Part shown: positions 36,706 through 46,620 of the stretch, piece by piece
How positions within the stretch are numbered: position 1 is the first letter of the stretch
Layout: each line of letters begins with the position of its first letter
NCBI GenBank assembly: GCA_020846655.1
Contig: JADLDL010000039.1
Coordinates: 1 to 64,000, forward strand
Reading direction: 5' to 3'
Length of the DNA stretch: 64,000 nt
Source of the DNA: Saprospiraceae bacterium
Lineage (GTDB): Bacteria > Bacteroidota > Bacteroidia > Chitinophagales > Saprospiraceae
Notes under the pieces: generated by a model
The model's database searches: none
The model's input: only the letters and a program-made list of their open reading frames with translations
What the model was told of the DNA's origin: nothing
Translations under genes and position numbers: made by a program

Positions 36706-38754
36706 ATGAAAGCCTTACTCAAAAATATATACGCGGTTTGTGCCCTGCTTGCGCTGGGCCTGCCCGCACTGGCATCGAGTCACCGGGAAGCACCGTTGAT
36801 TGCCGACGACCCCCTGGCCGATAACGTGGACGTATATGCGTTTCGCAGCCCCAACCCCAGCAATACCATTACCCTCATTGCGACCTATGTGCCGCTACAG
36901 TTGCCGCAGGGCGGACCCAACTATTTTTCCTTCGGAGAAAACATCCGCTACGAAATCCACATCGACAACGACGCCAGCAAACCCGGCGACGAGATCATCT
37001 ACCGCGTGACGTTTACCATGGAAAACGAAGATCCGACGACGTTCTTCAACATCCGCCTGGGCAAGCAGAACCTCAAAATGAGCTACACGTTGTTCCGCTC
37101 CGACAACGGGGGCAAAACCTTTATCCCGATCATCGTGAACCGGCCGGTGCCGCCCACCAATATCGGCGAACGCTCCATCAGCTCGCCCGTGGGCCTCAAC
37201 ACCACGTTCCAGCAACTGGTGGACCGCAACACCCTTTTCGCCGCTACCGGCGAACGGGTGTACGTGGGCCCGGCCGACGACCCGTTTTTTGTAGACCTGG
37301 GCGGTGTGTTTGACCTCGGCGACCTGCCGCGCCAAAACGGCCAGGCCCGCGACGGACTGGCTTGCAAAAACGTAAGCGCCATCGCCATCCAGGTGCCCAT
37401 CGGTTTCCTGCTCAAAAAAGGCGCGCCGAAAACCCCGACCAGTATCCTCGACCCCAACTACGTGATCGGCGTGTGGGCCAGTGCCAGCCGCCAGCAAATC
37501 CGCACCCTGGGCCAGGGCAACGAAGAGTACTCCGGCCCCTGGGTACAGGTGAGCCGCCTGGGCATGCCGCTGACCAACGAAGCCGTGATTCCGATCGGCG
37601 ACAAAGACTACTGGAACAGCCTCACGCCGTACCAGGAACTGGCCGACACCAAACTCGACGCCCACTTCTACAACCCCGAGTTGGGCTTGTACATGGACGA
37701 TGACCTGTTTGGCGGCGCTGTGCCGGCGCTCGCGCCCCTGCGGATTCAGCGCAAGTCGCTGGGTTCCTTCGACTTCGGCAACGGCAAAGACGGCTTGTAC
37801 GCCCTGAAAGGCAGTGCAGCCGTAGCCGGCACCGCCCTCGACGACGCTGTGTTTGGCACCTTGTTGTTGCCGGGCCCCGGCAAGCCACGCTCGGTCGACC
37901 TGTGGCCGATTTTCCACACCGGCGTGCCCAATGTGCGCCCCTACCAACTGGCGACCGGCAAAAACGGCAACCCTTTGGCGGCTGGCAAACCATTTATCAA
38001 CAACTTTTTGCCCAACGGCGGCGACATGCTGCGCCTGAACATGGCCGTGCCGCCTACGCCGCGCAACAGTCCGAATTTCAGCAGCCTGGGCATCATCGAC
38101 GCCGCCGTGCGCGGCCTTACACAGGCGCCGTACAACAACAGCAGCAAACTGGAATTTATCCCCAACATGGACGGCTTCCCGAATGGTCGCCGCTTGGAGG
38201 ACGATGTCACGCGGATCGAACTGCAAGCCGTTTCGGGCATTGCCCTGGCCGCCATTGGGTTGTGGTACGACGATTACACTGCCGGTGGCAGTCCGGTAAC
38301 GCAGGACCTCATCAACGTGCTGACCTACACGACCGGCGTGGAGAAAAACGACCTGGATTTCCGGCCGAAATTCCCCTACGTCGCCCTGCCACACGCCGGC
38401 GACAGCGACTGTGGCGGCACCCTGTTCAGCAGCCTGAAAGGTGGCAACACTGATGCCAGTTTCATGGGTATGGAGCGCGGGAGCAGCAGCAGCACGGGTA
38501 TCGTGCAGGTGATCAACTACCCGAATCCGTTTACCCGCTCTACGACGATCCGGTTCCGGCTGGACAATGATGGCGAGGCGCAATTGGCGGTCTTTGACCA
38601 GCAGGGCAAACTGCTCGCAACCCTGCTGCAGGGCGATCAGGTGGCCGGCGAGCAGGAGGTCGTGTTCAACAGCGCACAACTGCCGGCAGGCATTTATTAT
38701 GCCCGCCTGACAACCGGGCAAGGGATGCAGGTGGTGAAAATGTACAAACAGTAA
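36706..38754 (+). CDS. DUF4331 domain secreted protein (copy 2) with a T9SS C-terminal sorting domain
   Basis: Strong collinear similarity to copy 1; C-terminal VINYPNPFTRSTTIRFRLDNDGEAQLAVFDQQGKLL...GIYYARLTTGQGMQVVKMYKQ. Confidence 0.92.
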   Translation: MKALLKNIYAVCALLALGLPALASSHREAPLIADDPLADNVDVYAFRSPNPSNTITLIATYVPLQLPQGGPNYFSFGENIRYEIHIDNDASKPGDEIIYRVTFTMENEDPTTFFNIRLGKQNLKMSYTLFRSDNGGKTFIPIIVNRPVPPTNIGERSISSPVGLNTTFQQLVDRNTLFAATGERVYVGPADDPFFVDLGGVFDLGDLPRQNGQARDGLACKNVSAIAIQVPIGFLLKKGAPKTPTSILDPNYVIGVWASASRQQIRTLGQGNEEYSGPWVQVSRLGMPLTNEAVIPIGDKDYWNSLTPYQELADTKLDAHFYNPELGLYMDDDLFGGAVPALAPLRIQRKSLGSFDFGNGKDGLYALKGSAAVAGTALDDAVFGTLLLPGPGKPRSVDLWPIFHTGVPNVRPYQLATGKNGNPLAAGKPFINNFLPNGGDMLRLNMAVPPTPRNSPNFSSLGIIDAAVRGLTQAPYNNSSKLEFIPNMDGFPNGRRLEDDVTRIELQAVSGIALAAIGLWYDDYTAGGSPVTQDLINVLTYTTGVEKNDLDFRPKFPYVALPHAGDSDCGGTLFSSLKGGNTDASFMGMERGSSSSTGIVQVINYPNPFTRSTTIRFRLDNDGEAQLAVFDQQGKLLATLLQGDQVAGEQEVVFNSAQLPAGIYYARLTTGQGMQVVKMYKQ

Positions 38755-38781
38755 GGCGCGGCAACGCGTAGATCCAATTTG

Positions 38782-38829
38782 ACAAAACAGGTGGCTTCTC
38801 TCCGGAGAAACCACCTGTTTTGTTTTTAC
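38782..38829 (+). terminator. Intrinsic terminator of the DUF4331 unit
   Basis: acaaaacaggtgg-cttctctccggagaaa-ccacctgttttgt followed by ttttacg. Confidence 0.8.
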
Positions 38830-38850
38830 GCGGTCTGGTCATATCTCGAT

Positions 38851-39921
38851 TTATTGCTTGGTAAACTTCACTAGTTTGTTGTTCCAAACGGAATAACCCA
38901 GGGTGGGCGTCGGGAAATGCCATTTCCAGAGATTAAAATTCAGGGAAGCCGGACTGGACTGAAAGGTATTGCCGCCGTCGGAAGTGGTCAAAAAACCGAT
39001 GGCAAACGTTACGATATCAAAGTCGACGCATTGGTCTAAATACGACATCACCAGGCCTTCGGTGGGGCTGCTGAAATGGAATAAAAGTATCGGCAGCGAT
39101 TGGATGGCTTGCCAGCTAGATCCACCATCGGAGGTTTTGTACAGGCGAGTATAATCACTGGCATAGCCGGTCAGGCTATCCAAAAATTGGAAGTAGTAGA
39201 GTTCCTTGAGGTTCGTTTTCACGCTGGCAACGGTATTGCCGCCATCGAGGGTGCGGTACAGGCGGCCTTCTTTTCCTCCAAAAAAACCGAGCGAGTCGTT
39301 CAGCATTTGAAGGCCGTTTTGGGAAAAATAACTGAGATCGGTTTGGGACAGAATCTGCCAGGTAAGGCCGCCGTCGCTGGTTCGGCAGATGTGCATGGAG
39401 TCTGGTTGTGCACTGTTGGCAGGCGTCGTGGCTGCGGCCACGGCTTCCAGTGCATTTCTGAAATCGATGCGGTACAGGGAGCCGGCCTGGGCCGACTCCT
39501 GGCGTTCCCAGGTATCGCCGCCATCGGTAGTTTTGTACAATTCGAAAAAGTTGCCCCCGGCCGTAAGGAAGCCCTGTTTTTCGTCAATAAAATCCATTTG
39601 GAGTTCCAGGTATGTGTATTTCTGAAAAACTTCTTTCCAGGATTGCCCCCCATCGGCGGTTTTCCACACGACACCATTCGTGGTCAGGAGAAAGCCCTGT
39701 TGTTCGTTGAGGAAGTAAGGCTTTGCGCTGTTGGACAATTGGGGGTTGATGTTTTTTTCTTCGATCGTCCAGCCCGATACCGGCGTCGGAATGCCGGTGT
39801 AGGTGGTCAGGGAATTCCGACAGGGGTTTCCTCCGGTAGGCTCTTCGATAGGGGTTTCCTTCCGGCAGTGCAGGAACAGGCAAAGCAGCAGTGGGCAGAG
39901 CAATACTAATTTATTTTTCAT
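38851..39921 (-). CDS. YCF48/BNR-repeat-like lipoprotein
   Basis: Repeated TTDGGDTW / TSDGGLTW / TLDGGNT / TSDGGSSW motifs; lipobox CLFLHC. Confidence 0.85.
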   Translation of the reverse strand: MKNKLVLLCPLLLCLFLHCRKETPIEEPTGGNPCRNSLTTYTGIPTPVSGWTIEEKNINPQLSNSAKPYFLNEQQGFLLTTNGVVWKTADGGQSWKEVFQKYTYLELQMDFIDEKQGFLTAGGNFFELYKTTDGGDTWERQESAQAGSLYRIDFRNALEAVAAATTPANSAQPDSMHICRTSDGGLTWQILSQTDLSYFSQNGLQMLNDSLGFFGGKEGRLYRTLDGGNTVASVKTNLKELYYFQFLDSLTGYASDYTRLYKTSDGGSSWQAIQSLPILLFHFSSPTEGLVMSYLDQCVDFDIVTFAIGFLTTSDGGNTFQSSPASLNFNLWKWHFPTPTLGYSVWNNKLVKFTKQ

Positions 39922-40180
39922 GGAAATTCGTTTTGGGAGAAGACACCGAAAACCAATCCGGCGGTTGGCCTCGTATGTAAAGTAATTTTCCAAACCAACG
40001 ACAAACGCCATGCCTAACCCGTCCGTCCTGTTCCCACTTCCACCGCTTGCTTCGAGCAGCCCATCTGTTGCGCCCGCCCGAATATCCACCCACGCCCAAC
40101 CGCCGTAAAAAGACAAAGATACTTTTAAGTAAGCCTCATCAAGCCCGTATTACTTCTACACTTAGGACGGGTGAATAGAC

Positions 40181-40209
40181 CAGGGCGCCGCGGAAAGCCG
40201 GGCGCCCTG
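40181..40209. other. GC-rich hairpin cagggcgcc / ggcgccctg
   Basis: 9-bp perfect stem between paaA and the YCF48-like gene. Confidence 0.6.
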
Positions 40210-40395
40210 TGTTCTTTTAGCAGCAGCACTCAATTTCTTTGAACATTGAAAATTGAGCATTGGCCATTATCAAATGAGTCATTGAACATTGTCAAATTTT
40301 AAAATATTTAAAATTGAAATGTGCAATAACTAATGACCAATTTTCAATGCCCAAATGTATATGAAACAGCCTCCCTGCTGTAGTCAATCGCCCAC

Positions 40396-41382
40396 TCAGG
40401 CAGCCTGCCCTTGGGCGGCAGCGGCTTCGGCGCGGCTGGCTTTTTTCTCTGCGTAGGCAGCGGCGGCTTCGCGCACCCAAGCGCCGTCTTCCCAGGCTTG
40501 CACGCGGGTACGCAGGCGTTGTTTGTTGCAGGGGCCGTTGCCGTTGACCACATTCCAGAATTCGTCCCAGTTGATGGGGCCGAAATCATAATGTCCGCGG
40601 GCTTCGTTCCATTTCAACTCCGGATCGGGCACTTGCAGGCCCAGCACTTTGATTTGTTCGGCGATCATGTCCACAAAGCGCTGGCGCAGTTCGTCGTTGC
40701 TGAAGCGCTTGATTTTCCAGGCCATACTTTGTGCAGAGTGCGTGGAGTCGGTATCGGAGGGACCGAACATCATCACGGCGGGCCAGTACCAGCGGTTGAT
40801 GGAATCCTGGGCCATGGCCCGTTGCTCGGGTGAGCCTTTCGACAATACGAGCAGGATTTCGAAGCCCTGGCGTTGGTGAAAACTTTCTTCTTTGCAAATG
40901 CGCACCATCGCGCGGGCATAGGGCCCGTAGGAACAGCGGCACAGCGGGATTTGGTTGAGGATCGCCGCGCCGTCGACCAGCCAGCCGATGGCGCCCATAT
41001 CCGCCCAGGAAATAGTGGGGTAGTTAAAAATGGAGGAGTACTTGGCTTTGCCGCTGTGCAATTCCCCGATCATGGTATCGCGGCTGACGCCGAGGGTTTC
41101 GGCGGCGGAATACAGGTAGAGGCCGTGTCCGGCTTCGTCCTGAATTTTGGCCAACAAAATGGCTTTGCGTTTGAGCGAAGGGGCGCGGCTCACCCAATTG
41201 CTCTCGGGCAACATACCGACGATTTCGCTGTGGGCGTGCTGGCCGATCTGGCGGATCAGGGTTTTGCGGTAGGATTCGGGCATCCAGTCCTTGGGCTCGA
41301 TCCGGGTTTCGGCATCTACCCGGGCTTGAAACTGGGCGTCCAGCGAATGCACGGGGGTCGATTTATTTTCCTGTTCAGACAT
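40396..41382 (-). CDS. paaA: 1,2-phenylacetyl-CoA epoxidase catalytic subunit PaaA
   Basis: [53 protein letters not shown]. Confidence 0.93.
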   Translation of the reverse strand: MSEQENKSTPVHSLDAQFQARVDAETRIEPKDWMPESYRKTLIRQIGQHAHSEIVGMLPESNWVSRAPSLKRKAILLAKIQDEAGHGLYLYSAAETLGVSRDTMIGELHSGKAKYSSIFNYPTISWADMGAIGWLVDGAAILNQIPLCRCSYGPYARAMVRICKEESFHQRQGFEILLVLSKGSPEQRAMAQDSINRWYWPAVMMFGPSDTDSTHSAQSMAWKIKRFSNDELRQRFVDMIAEQIKVLGLQVPDPELKWNEARGHYDFGPINWDEFWNVVNGNGPCNKQRLRTRVQAWEDGAWVREAAAAYAEKKASRAEAAAAQGQAA

Positions 41383-41584
41383 CGTGTGGTGGATAAAAGT
41401 GGAAATAAGGCCGGACAAAGGTCGTTTTTTTCATCGAACATCCGGACACCCGCCAGGGTTCAATCCCATTTTAGAATGAAAAAAAATAACCCCCGCTGCG
41501 CCACATTTCCGGCAGGGCGCTCGTTTTGCTTGCGCTTTCTCTACCAGCCTTTGCGGCCGGGATTATTTTTTTAAACAAAAAATG

Positions 41585-41592
41585 TACCTTTG
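41585..41592 (+). promoter_or_regulatory. Bacteroidota -7 type promoter element TACCTTTG
   Basis: TAnnTTTG match 8 nt before the bamD ATG; implies a very short leader. Confidence 0.45.
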
Positions 41593-41599
41593 CACCCCT

Positions 41600-42421
41600 A
41601 TGAAAAAAATGTATGGCTGGGTTCTTCTGACCGGGATCTTGTGGATGGTCAGTTCCTGCAAAAGTGAATTCGAACGCGTGCGTATCAGCAGCGATCCGGA
41701 GTTGATCCTGCGCAAGGCTTTTGAATATTATGACAAGGAGGAATACCAACGCGCCCAAACCCTGTTTGACCTGGTCATGAACACCATCAAAGGGCGGCAG
41801 GATGCCGAAAAAGCCTATTATTACTACGCCAACACCCACTATTTCCTGAAACAATACACCCTGGCGGCGTATTATTTCAAAAGTTTCGCCAATACCTTTA
41901 CGAGCTCCGTGTACCGCGAAGAAGCGGCGTACTTGTCGGCCTACTGCAATTACCTGCAATCGCCCACCTACCGGCTCGACCAGGCCAATACCCGGCAAGC
42001 CATTGACGAGTTTCAGATTTTTGTCAACCTGTTTCCCCAAAGCCCCCGGATTCCTACCTGCAACAAGTTGATCGATGAGCTCCGGCGCAAACTGGAGCAA
42101 AAAGCCTTTGCCGAAGGCGAGTTGTATTTCAACCTCCGGCAGTACCAATCGGCTGTTATTTCGTTTGACAACCTGCTGCGCGATTACCCGGAAAGCCCGG
42201 ATGTGGAGCGCGTGCGCTACCTGATTGCCAAATCGGCGTTCCTGCTCAGCGAAAACAGTGTGGTGGAGAAAAAACAAGACCGCTACAACGATACCGTCAA
42301 CCGCTGCACCGATTTTTTAGCGAAATACCCAAGCGGCAAATATTCCAAAGAAATCAAAGACCTGCGCCGCAGCGCCGAAACCCAAAGCAAAGCCCTGCGC
42401 AAACGTTTGAAAATATCCTGA
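41600..42421 (+). CDS. bamD: Outer membrane assembly lipoprotein BamD
   Basis: Lipobox MVSSC; TPR-like AFEYYDKEEYQRAQTLFDLVM; first gene of a conserved Bacteroidota string. Confidence 0.9.
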   Translation: MKKMYGWVLLTGILWMVSSCKSEFERVRISSDPELILRKAFEYYDKEEYQRAQTLFDLVMNTIKGRQDAEKAYYYYANTHYFLKQYTLAAYYFKSFANTFTSSVYREEAAYLSAYCNYLQSPTYRLDQANTRQAIDEFQIFVNLFPQSPRIPTCNKLIDELRRKLEQKAFAEGELYFNLRQYQSAVISFDNLLRDYPESPDVERVRYLIAKSAFLLSENSVVEKKQDRYNDTVNRCTDFLAKYPSGKYSKEIKDLRRSAETQSKALRKRLKIS

Positions 42422-42494
42422 GCCGGCGACCGGTAGTGCAACCGAATCGCCAATCCAGTGTTTCACTCTGAACCATCATCTTTCATCCGAAAAT

Positions 42495-42827
42495 ATGAGC
42501 GATATCAAAAGTAAGGCCCAAGGCCTCGATCCCAATGTCCAGCCGCGCGACGTCCGCGAACTGGTTGGCAAAACCGGCAATATTTACGAGAGCATTGCCA
42601 TCGTTGGCAAACGCGCCCGCCAAATTTCCAGCGACCTGAAATGGGAAATCCAGCGCAAACTGGAGGAATTCGCGGTCAATACCGATACCATCGAAGAGGT
42701 GCAGGAAAACAAGGAGCAAATTGAAATTTCCAAATTCTACGAGCGCCTGCCCAACACGGCGATCATCGCTACCCAGGAGTTCCTGAACGACGAGATCCAG
42801 TGGCGTTTTGTAGAAGACCGCGACTAA
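42495..42827 (+). CDS. rpoZ: RNA polymerase omega subunit (RpoZ/Rpb6-like, Bacteroidota type)
   Basis: TGNIYESIAIVGKRARQISSDLKWEIQRKLEEF; syntenic between bamD and coaBC. Confidence 0.85.
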   Translation: MSDIKSKAQGLDPNVQPRDVRELVGKTGNIYESIAIVGKRARQISSDLKWEIQRKLEEFAVNTDTIEEVQENKEQIEISKFYERLPNTAIIATQEFLNDEIQWRFVEDRD

Positions 42828-42846
42828 ACCATACTCAGCCTGATAA

Positions 42847-42895
42847 AAACGGAATCCGGAAAACAGTCGATGCTGTTGCGGATTCCGTTTTTTCG
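42847..42895 (+). terminator. Intrinsic terminator after rpoZ
   Basis: aaacggaatccg ... cggattccgttt followed by tttcg, with inner aacag/ctgtt stem. Confidence 0.75.
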
Positions 42896-42915
42896 TTCGA
42901 CCCAGCAGTTTCCCT

Positions 42916-44130
42916 ATGAAAAAGGTCATTCTCGGCATCAGTGGCTCGATTGCCGCCTACAAATCGGCATTTCTGACCCGCCTTTTGGTAAAAAAAGGCG
43001 CCGAGGTACAAGTATTGATGACCGAATCTGCCACCGCTTTTGTGGCGCCCCTCACACTTTCCACCTTGTCCAAACACCCGGTGCTGAGCGACGTGCGCTC
43101 GGAGAGCGGCTGGAACAACCACGTCGAACTTGGCCTGTGGGCCGATGCCCTGCTGATTGCCCCCGCTACCGCCAACACCCTGGCCAAACTGGCCAACGGC
43201 TTGTGCGACAATATCCTGAGCGCCGTGTACTTGTCGGCCCGCTGCCCGGTGTTTGTAGCGCCGGCCATGGATGTGGACATGTGGCACCACCCGGCTACAC
43301 AAGCCAACCTCGCCCGCTTGCGGGCCTTTGGGGTGCAGGTGATTCCGGTTGGCCACGGTGAGTTGGCCAGCGGACTGGTGGGCGACGGCCGGATGGCCGA
43401 GCCCGAAGACATCGTCGCTTTTCTCGAGCATTTTTTCCAGCAGCCGCAGCCCTTGTCCGGCAAAACAGCGCTGGTGACCGCCGGGCCTACCTTCGAGCCC
43501 CTCGATCCCGTCCGGTTTATCGGCAACCACTCCACCGGCAAAATGGGTATCGCCATTGCCGAAACCCTGGCCCAGGCCGGCGCCGAGGTAACGCTGGTGC
43601 TTGGCCCCACCCACCACCGTCCGGAGCACCCGGGCGTACAGGTTGTGTCGGTGGGTTCGGCCCAGGAGATGTACGAGGCCTGCACCGCGCGCTTTGCCCA
43701 GACCGACATCGCCGTGCTGGCAGCAGCGGTGGCCGATTACCGCCCGGCGACCTACTCCGAAACGAAAATCAAAAAGAAAGACGAAGACCTGAATATTGCC
43801 CTGGCCAAAACGGTGGATATCGCCGCTGCCCTGGGGCGCCAAAAGCAGGCAGGGCAACTGCTCGTGGGCTTTGCCCTGGAAACCAACAACGAAGAAGCCC
43901 ATGCCCTGGCCAAACTGGAAAAGAAAAACCTCGACTTCATCGTGCTCAATTCCCTGCGCGATGCCGGCGCCGGTTTTGGGCACGATACCAACAAAATTGC
44001 CATCCTGCACCGCGACGGCACCAAAACGGCATTCGATTTGAAGGCCAAAACGGAAGTCGCCCGCGATATTGTAGCCGAAATTGTGGCCGCATCCAACCGA
44101 ATCGCCGGAAGCGGCGTCATTGGACAATGA
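42916..44130 (+). CDS. coaBC: Bifunctional phosphopantothenoylcysteine decarboxylase/phosphopantothenate-cysteine ligase
   Basis: GISGSIAAYKSAFLTRLLVKKGAEV, APAMDVDMW, TAGPTFEPLDPVRFIGNHSTGKMG. Confidence 0.96.
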   Translation: MKKVILGISGSIAAYKSAFLTRLLVKKGAEVQVLMTESATAFVAPLTLSTLSKHPVLSDVRSESGWNNHVELGLWADALLIAPATANTLAKLANGLCDNILSAVYLSARCPVFVAPAMDVDMWHHPATQANLARLRAFGVQVIPVGHGELASGLVGDGRMAEPEDIVAFLEHFFQQPQPLSGKTALVTAGPTFEPLDPVRFIGNHSTGKMGIAIAETLAQAGAEVTLVLGPTHHRPEHPGVQVVSVGSAQEMYEACTARFAQTDIAVLAAAVADYRPATYSETKIKKKDEDLNIALAKTVDIAAALGRQKQAGQLLVGFALETNNEEAHALAKLEKKNLDFIVLNSLRDAGAGFGHDTNKIAILHRDGTKTAFDLKAKTEVARDIVAEIVAASNRIAGSGVIGQ

Positions 44131-44156
44131 ATCCAACCAGAAAGAGTTATACCACT

Positions 44157-45071
44157 ATGCAACGAATCGTTTCTATCTTTTTGTGGGTGTGTCTCGCCGG
44201 CCAAATACAGGCACAGGGCGAATTGAATTGCACCGTACGCATCAGTACTCCTCAATTGCAACGCACCGACCGCCGGGTGTTTGACCAATTGGAGGTTTCG
44301 CTGCGCGATTTTTTGAACACCACCAAGTGGACCACCGACGCCTTCGAGCAGGAAGAACGGATCGAGTGCAATTTTATCCTGACCATCAAATCCGAGCAGG
44401 ACAACAATATTTTCGAAGCGGAACTGGCCGTGCAATCCGTGCGCCCGGTATTTGGCAGCGGCTATAAAACGCCGATGCTGACGCACCTCGACAAGGACGT
44501 GACGTTTCAATACGACCAAAACCAACCCATCGATTTTCTGCCGGACGCTACCGACAACCAGAACCTCCCCGCCCTCATGGCGTTTTACGCCTATTTAATT
44601 TTGGGCCTCGACTACGATTCCTTTTCGCTGTATGGCGGCGACCCATACCTGCTCACGGCCCAGCAGATCGTTACCAATATTCAAAACTCCCAGACCAACA
44701 AAAGCGCCGGCTGGCGCCCTGCCGACGGCGGCAAAAACCGGAACCGGTACTGGATCATCGAAAACCTGCTCAACCCCCGGGTACGCCCCTACCGGGCAGC
44801 CATGTATACCTACCACCGGAAAGGACTCGACCAGTTTACTGCCGATATCAATGCCGGGAAAGTGGCCATTTTGCAGGCGATGGAAGAGGTGGAAAAAGTG
44901 AATACCGCCTATTTCAACTCTATGATCATCCAGATGTTTGCCAATGCTAAAAAAGACGAATTGGTGAAAATGTGGAAAGTTGGCGCCAAGCCGCAAAAAG
45001 ACCGCGTGCAACAAATCATGACCAAAATAGACCCGGCCAACAGCCAGTTGTACCGCGAAATTGGCTCCTGA
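44157..45071 (+). CDS. DUF4835 family protein
   Basis: ELNCTVRISTPQLQRTDRRVFDQLEVSLRDFLNTTKWT; directly downstream of coaBC as usual in the phylum. Confidence 0.9.
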   Translation: MQRIVSIFLWVCLAGQIQAQGELNCTVRISTPQLQRTDRRVFDQLEVSLRDFLNTTKWTTDAFEQEERIECNFILTIKSEQDNNIFEAELAVQSVRPVFGSGYKTPMLTHLDKDVTFQYDQNQPIDFLPDATDNQNLPALMAFYAYLILGLDYDSFSLYGGDPYLLTAQQIVTNIQNSQTNKSAGWRPADGGKNRNRYWIIENLLNPRVRPYRAAMYTYHRKGLDQFTADINAGKVAILQAMEEVEKVNTAYFNSMIIQMFANAKKDELVKMWKVGAKPQKDRVQQIMTKIDPANSQLYREIGS

Positions 45072-45159
45072 GACGAGCCAATGGCAGCAGAAACTCCGCT
45101 GCCCGCCCAATTGTTTTTCTAAATATTTGCCATTTGGCTGTTCCGTTATCTGTTTGCTG

Positions 45160-45208
45160 CGAGGGCTTCCGTAGTTTTGCCCCAACTTCGGAAGCCCTCG
45201 TTTGTTTA
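45160..45208 (+). terminator. Intrinsic terminator after the DUF4835 gene
   Basis: cgagggcttccg ... cggaagccctcg followed by tttgttta. Confidence 0.7.
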
Positions 45209-45279
45209 CCTGGTAATTTTTAAACCTTTTCCACCCAAGATCGTACCCAACCACACCCAGCGGGTGTACCCTTTGTTGA

Positions 45280-46620
45280 ATGGATACCATAGTAAATATC
45301 AGTCAGTTTTTGTTGAGCCTTTCACTGCTCATTGTCCTGCATGAGATGGGGCACTTTTTCCCCGCCAAATGGTTCAAAACCCGGGTCGAAAAATTTTACC
45401 TGTTTTTTGATTTTGCGCCCTTCAATTCCCTGTTTAAAATCAAAAGAGGCGAAACCGAATACGGCATCGGCTGGCTGCCCCTGGGCGGCTATGTCAAAAT
45501 TTCTGGCATGGTCGACGAGAGTATGGACACCGAAGCCCTGAAACAACCGCCCCAGCCCTGGGAGTTTCGCTCCAAACCAGCCTGGCAACGCCTGATCATC
45601 ATGATCGGCGGCGTCACCGTGAATTTTTTACTCGGGTTTGCCATCTTCGCCATGCTCCTCTGGATGTTTGGTAAAGCCTATGTGCCCAATTCCGAACTCA
45701 AATACGGCCTGGCGGTCGACTCCGTGCTGATCCAGCAGGGCTTGCGCCCGGGCGATGTGGTGGTCAAACTCGGCGACACCCCGGTAGACCGCGTCGACCC
45801 CGGCGGCTACCTCGAAGCCGTGGCGCTGAACAATGTGCGGACGGTAACCGTCCTGCGCGAAGGCCAGCAGCAGGTGATTCAACTGCCCGAAGACGCCGCT
45901 ACCCAACTGACCGGCCAGCGCCGCTCGAAAGCCGACCTGATGTCGCCCCGCGTGCCGTTTTTTGTAGAAGAACTGCAAGCCGGCAAACCGGCCAAACAAG
46001 CCGGCCTTCAAAAAGGCGACCGCATCATCGCCTTCAACGGACAGCCGACCACCTACTACGATATGTTTTCGCCGCTGGCCAAGCAAAACAAGGGCAAAGC
46101 GGTCGAACTCACCGTATTGCGCGGCAGCGATACCATCGCCTGCAAACTGACCCTCACGGAAGAGGGGCTGATCGGCGTGTTGCCGCGTTCGGAAGGCTTC
46201 TTCAAAGTGGAACGGGAGTACTACAGCTTCGGCGCTGCCTTGCCGGCCGGTTTTCAAATGGGCGTTGATTTTCTGAACAACCAGTTGAAAGCCTTCGGCC
46301 AAATGTTCCGGGGCAAAATATCGGTCAAGGACAACCTGGGCAGTGTCATCAGCATCAGCAAAATGTACGGCACCAAATGGGACTGGGAGCGCTTCTGGAC
46401 CCTGACGGCGTCTCTCAGCATCCTGCTGGCCTTCATGAACCTGCTGCCCATACCGGCGCTCGACGGCGGCTATGTGATGTTCCTGTTGTGGGAGGTTGTA
46501 TCCGGCCGCAAAGTATCGGACAAAACGATGGAAAAAGCCGTTACGGTTGGGTTTTTCCTGATGTTGGGTCTCATGGTGTTTGCCTTAGGCCTCGATGTCT
46601 GGCGGAATTTATTTCAATAA
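45280..46620 (+). CDS. rseP: RIP metalloprotease RseP
   Basis: VLHEMGHFFPAKWF HExxH motif; PDZ region; LPIPALDGGYVMFLLWE. Confidence 0.95.
   Translation: MDTIVNISQFLLSLSLLIVLHEMGHFFPAKWFKTRVEKFYLFFDFAPFNSLFKIKRGETEYGIGWLPLGGYVKISGMVDESMDTEALKQPPQPWEFRSKPAWQRLIIMIGGVTVNFLLGFAIFAMLLWMFGKAYVPNSELKYGLAVDSVLIQQGLRPGDVVVKLGDTPVDRVDPGGYLEAVALNNVRTVTVLREGQQQVIQLPEDAATQLTGQRRSKADLMSPRVPFFVEELQAGKPAKQAGLQKGDRIIAFNGQPTTYYDMFSPLAKQNKGKAVELTVLRGSDTIACKLTLTEEGLIGVLPRSEGFFKVEREYYSFGAALPAGFQMGVDFLNNQLKAFGQMFRGKISVKDNLGSVISISKMYGTKWDWERFWTLTASLSILLAFMNLLPIPALDGGYVMFLLWEVVSGRKVSDKTMEKAVTVGFFLMLGLMVFALGLDVWRNLFQ

Noticed and set aside
35029-38814. 478-aa and 639-aa minus-strand ORFs
   Set aside because: Antisense to the two DUF4331 genes. 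Their mutual similarity simply reflects the paralogy of the sense genes.
42835-44136. 433-aa minus-strand ORF
   Set aside because: Antisense to coaBC; no family motifs.
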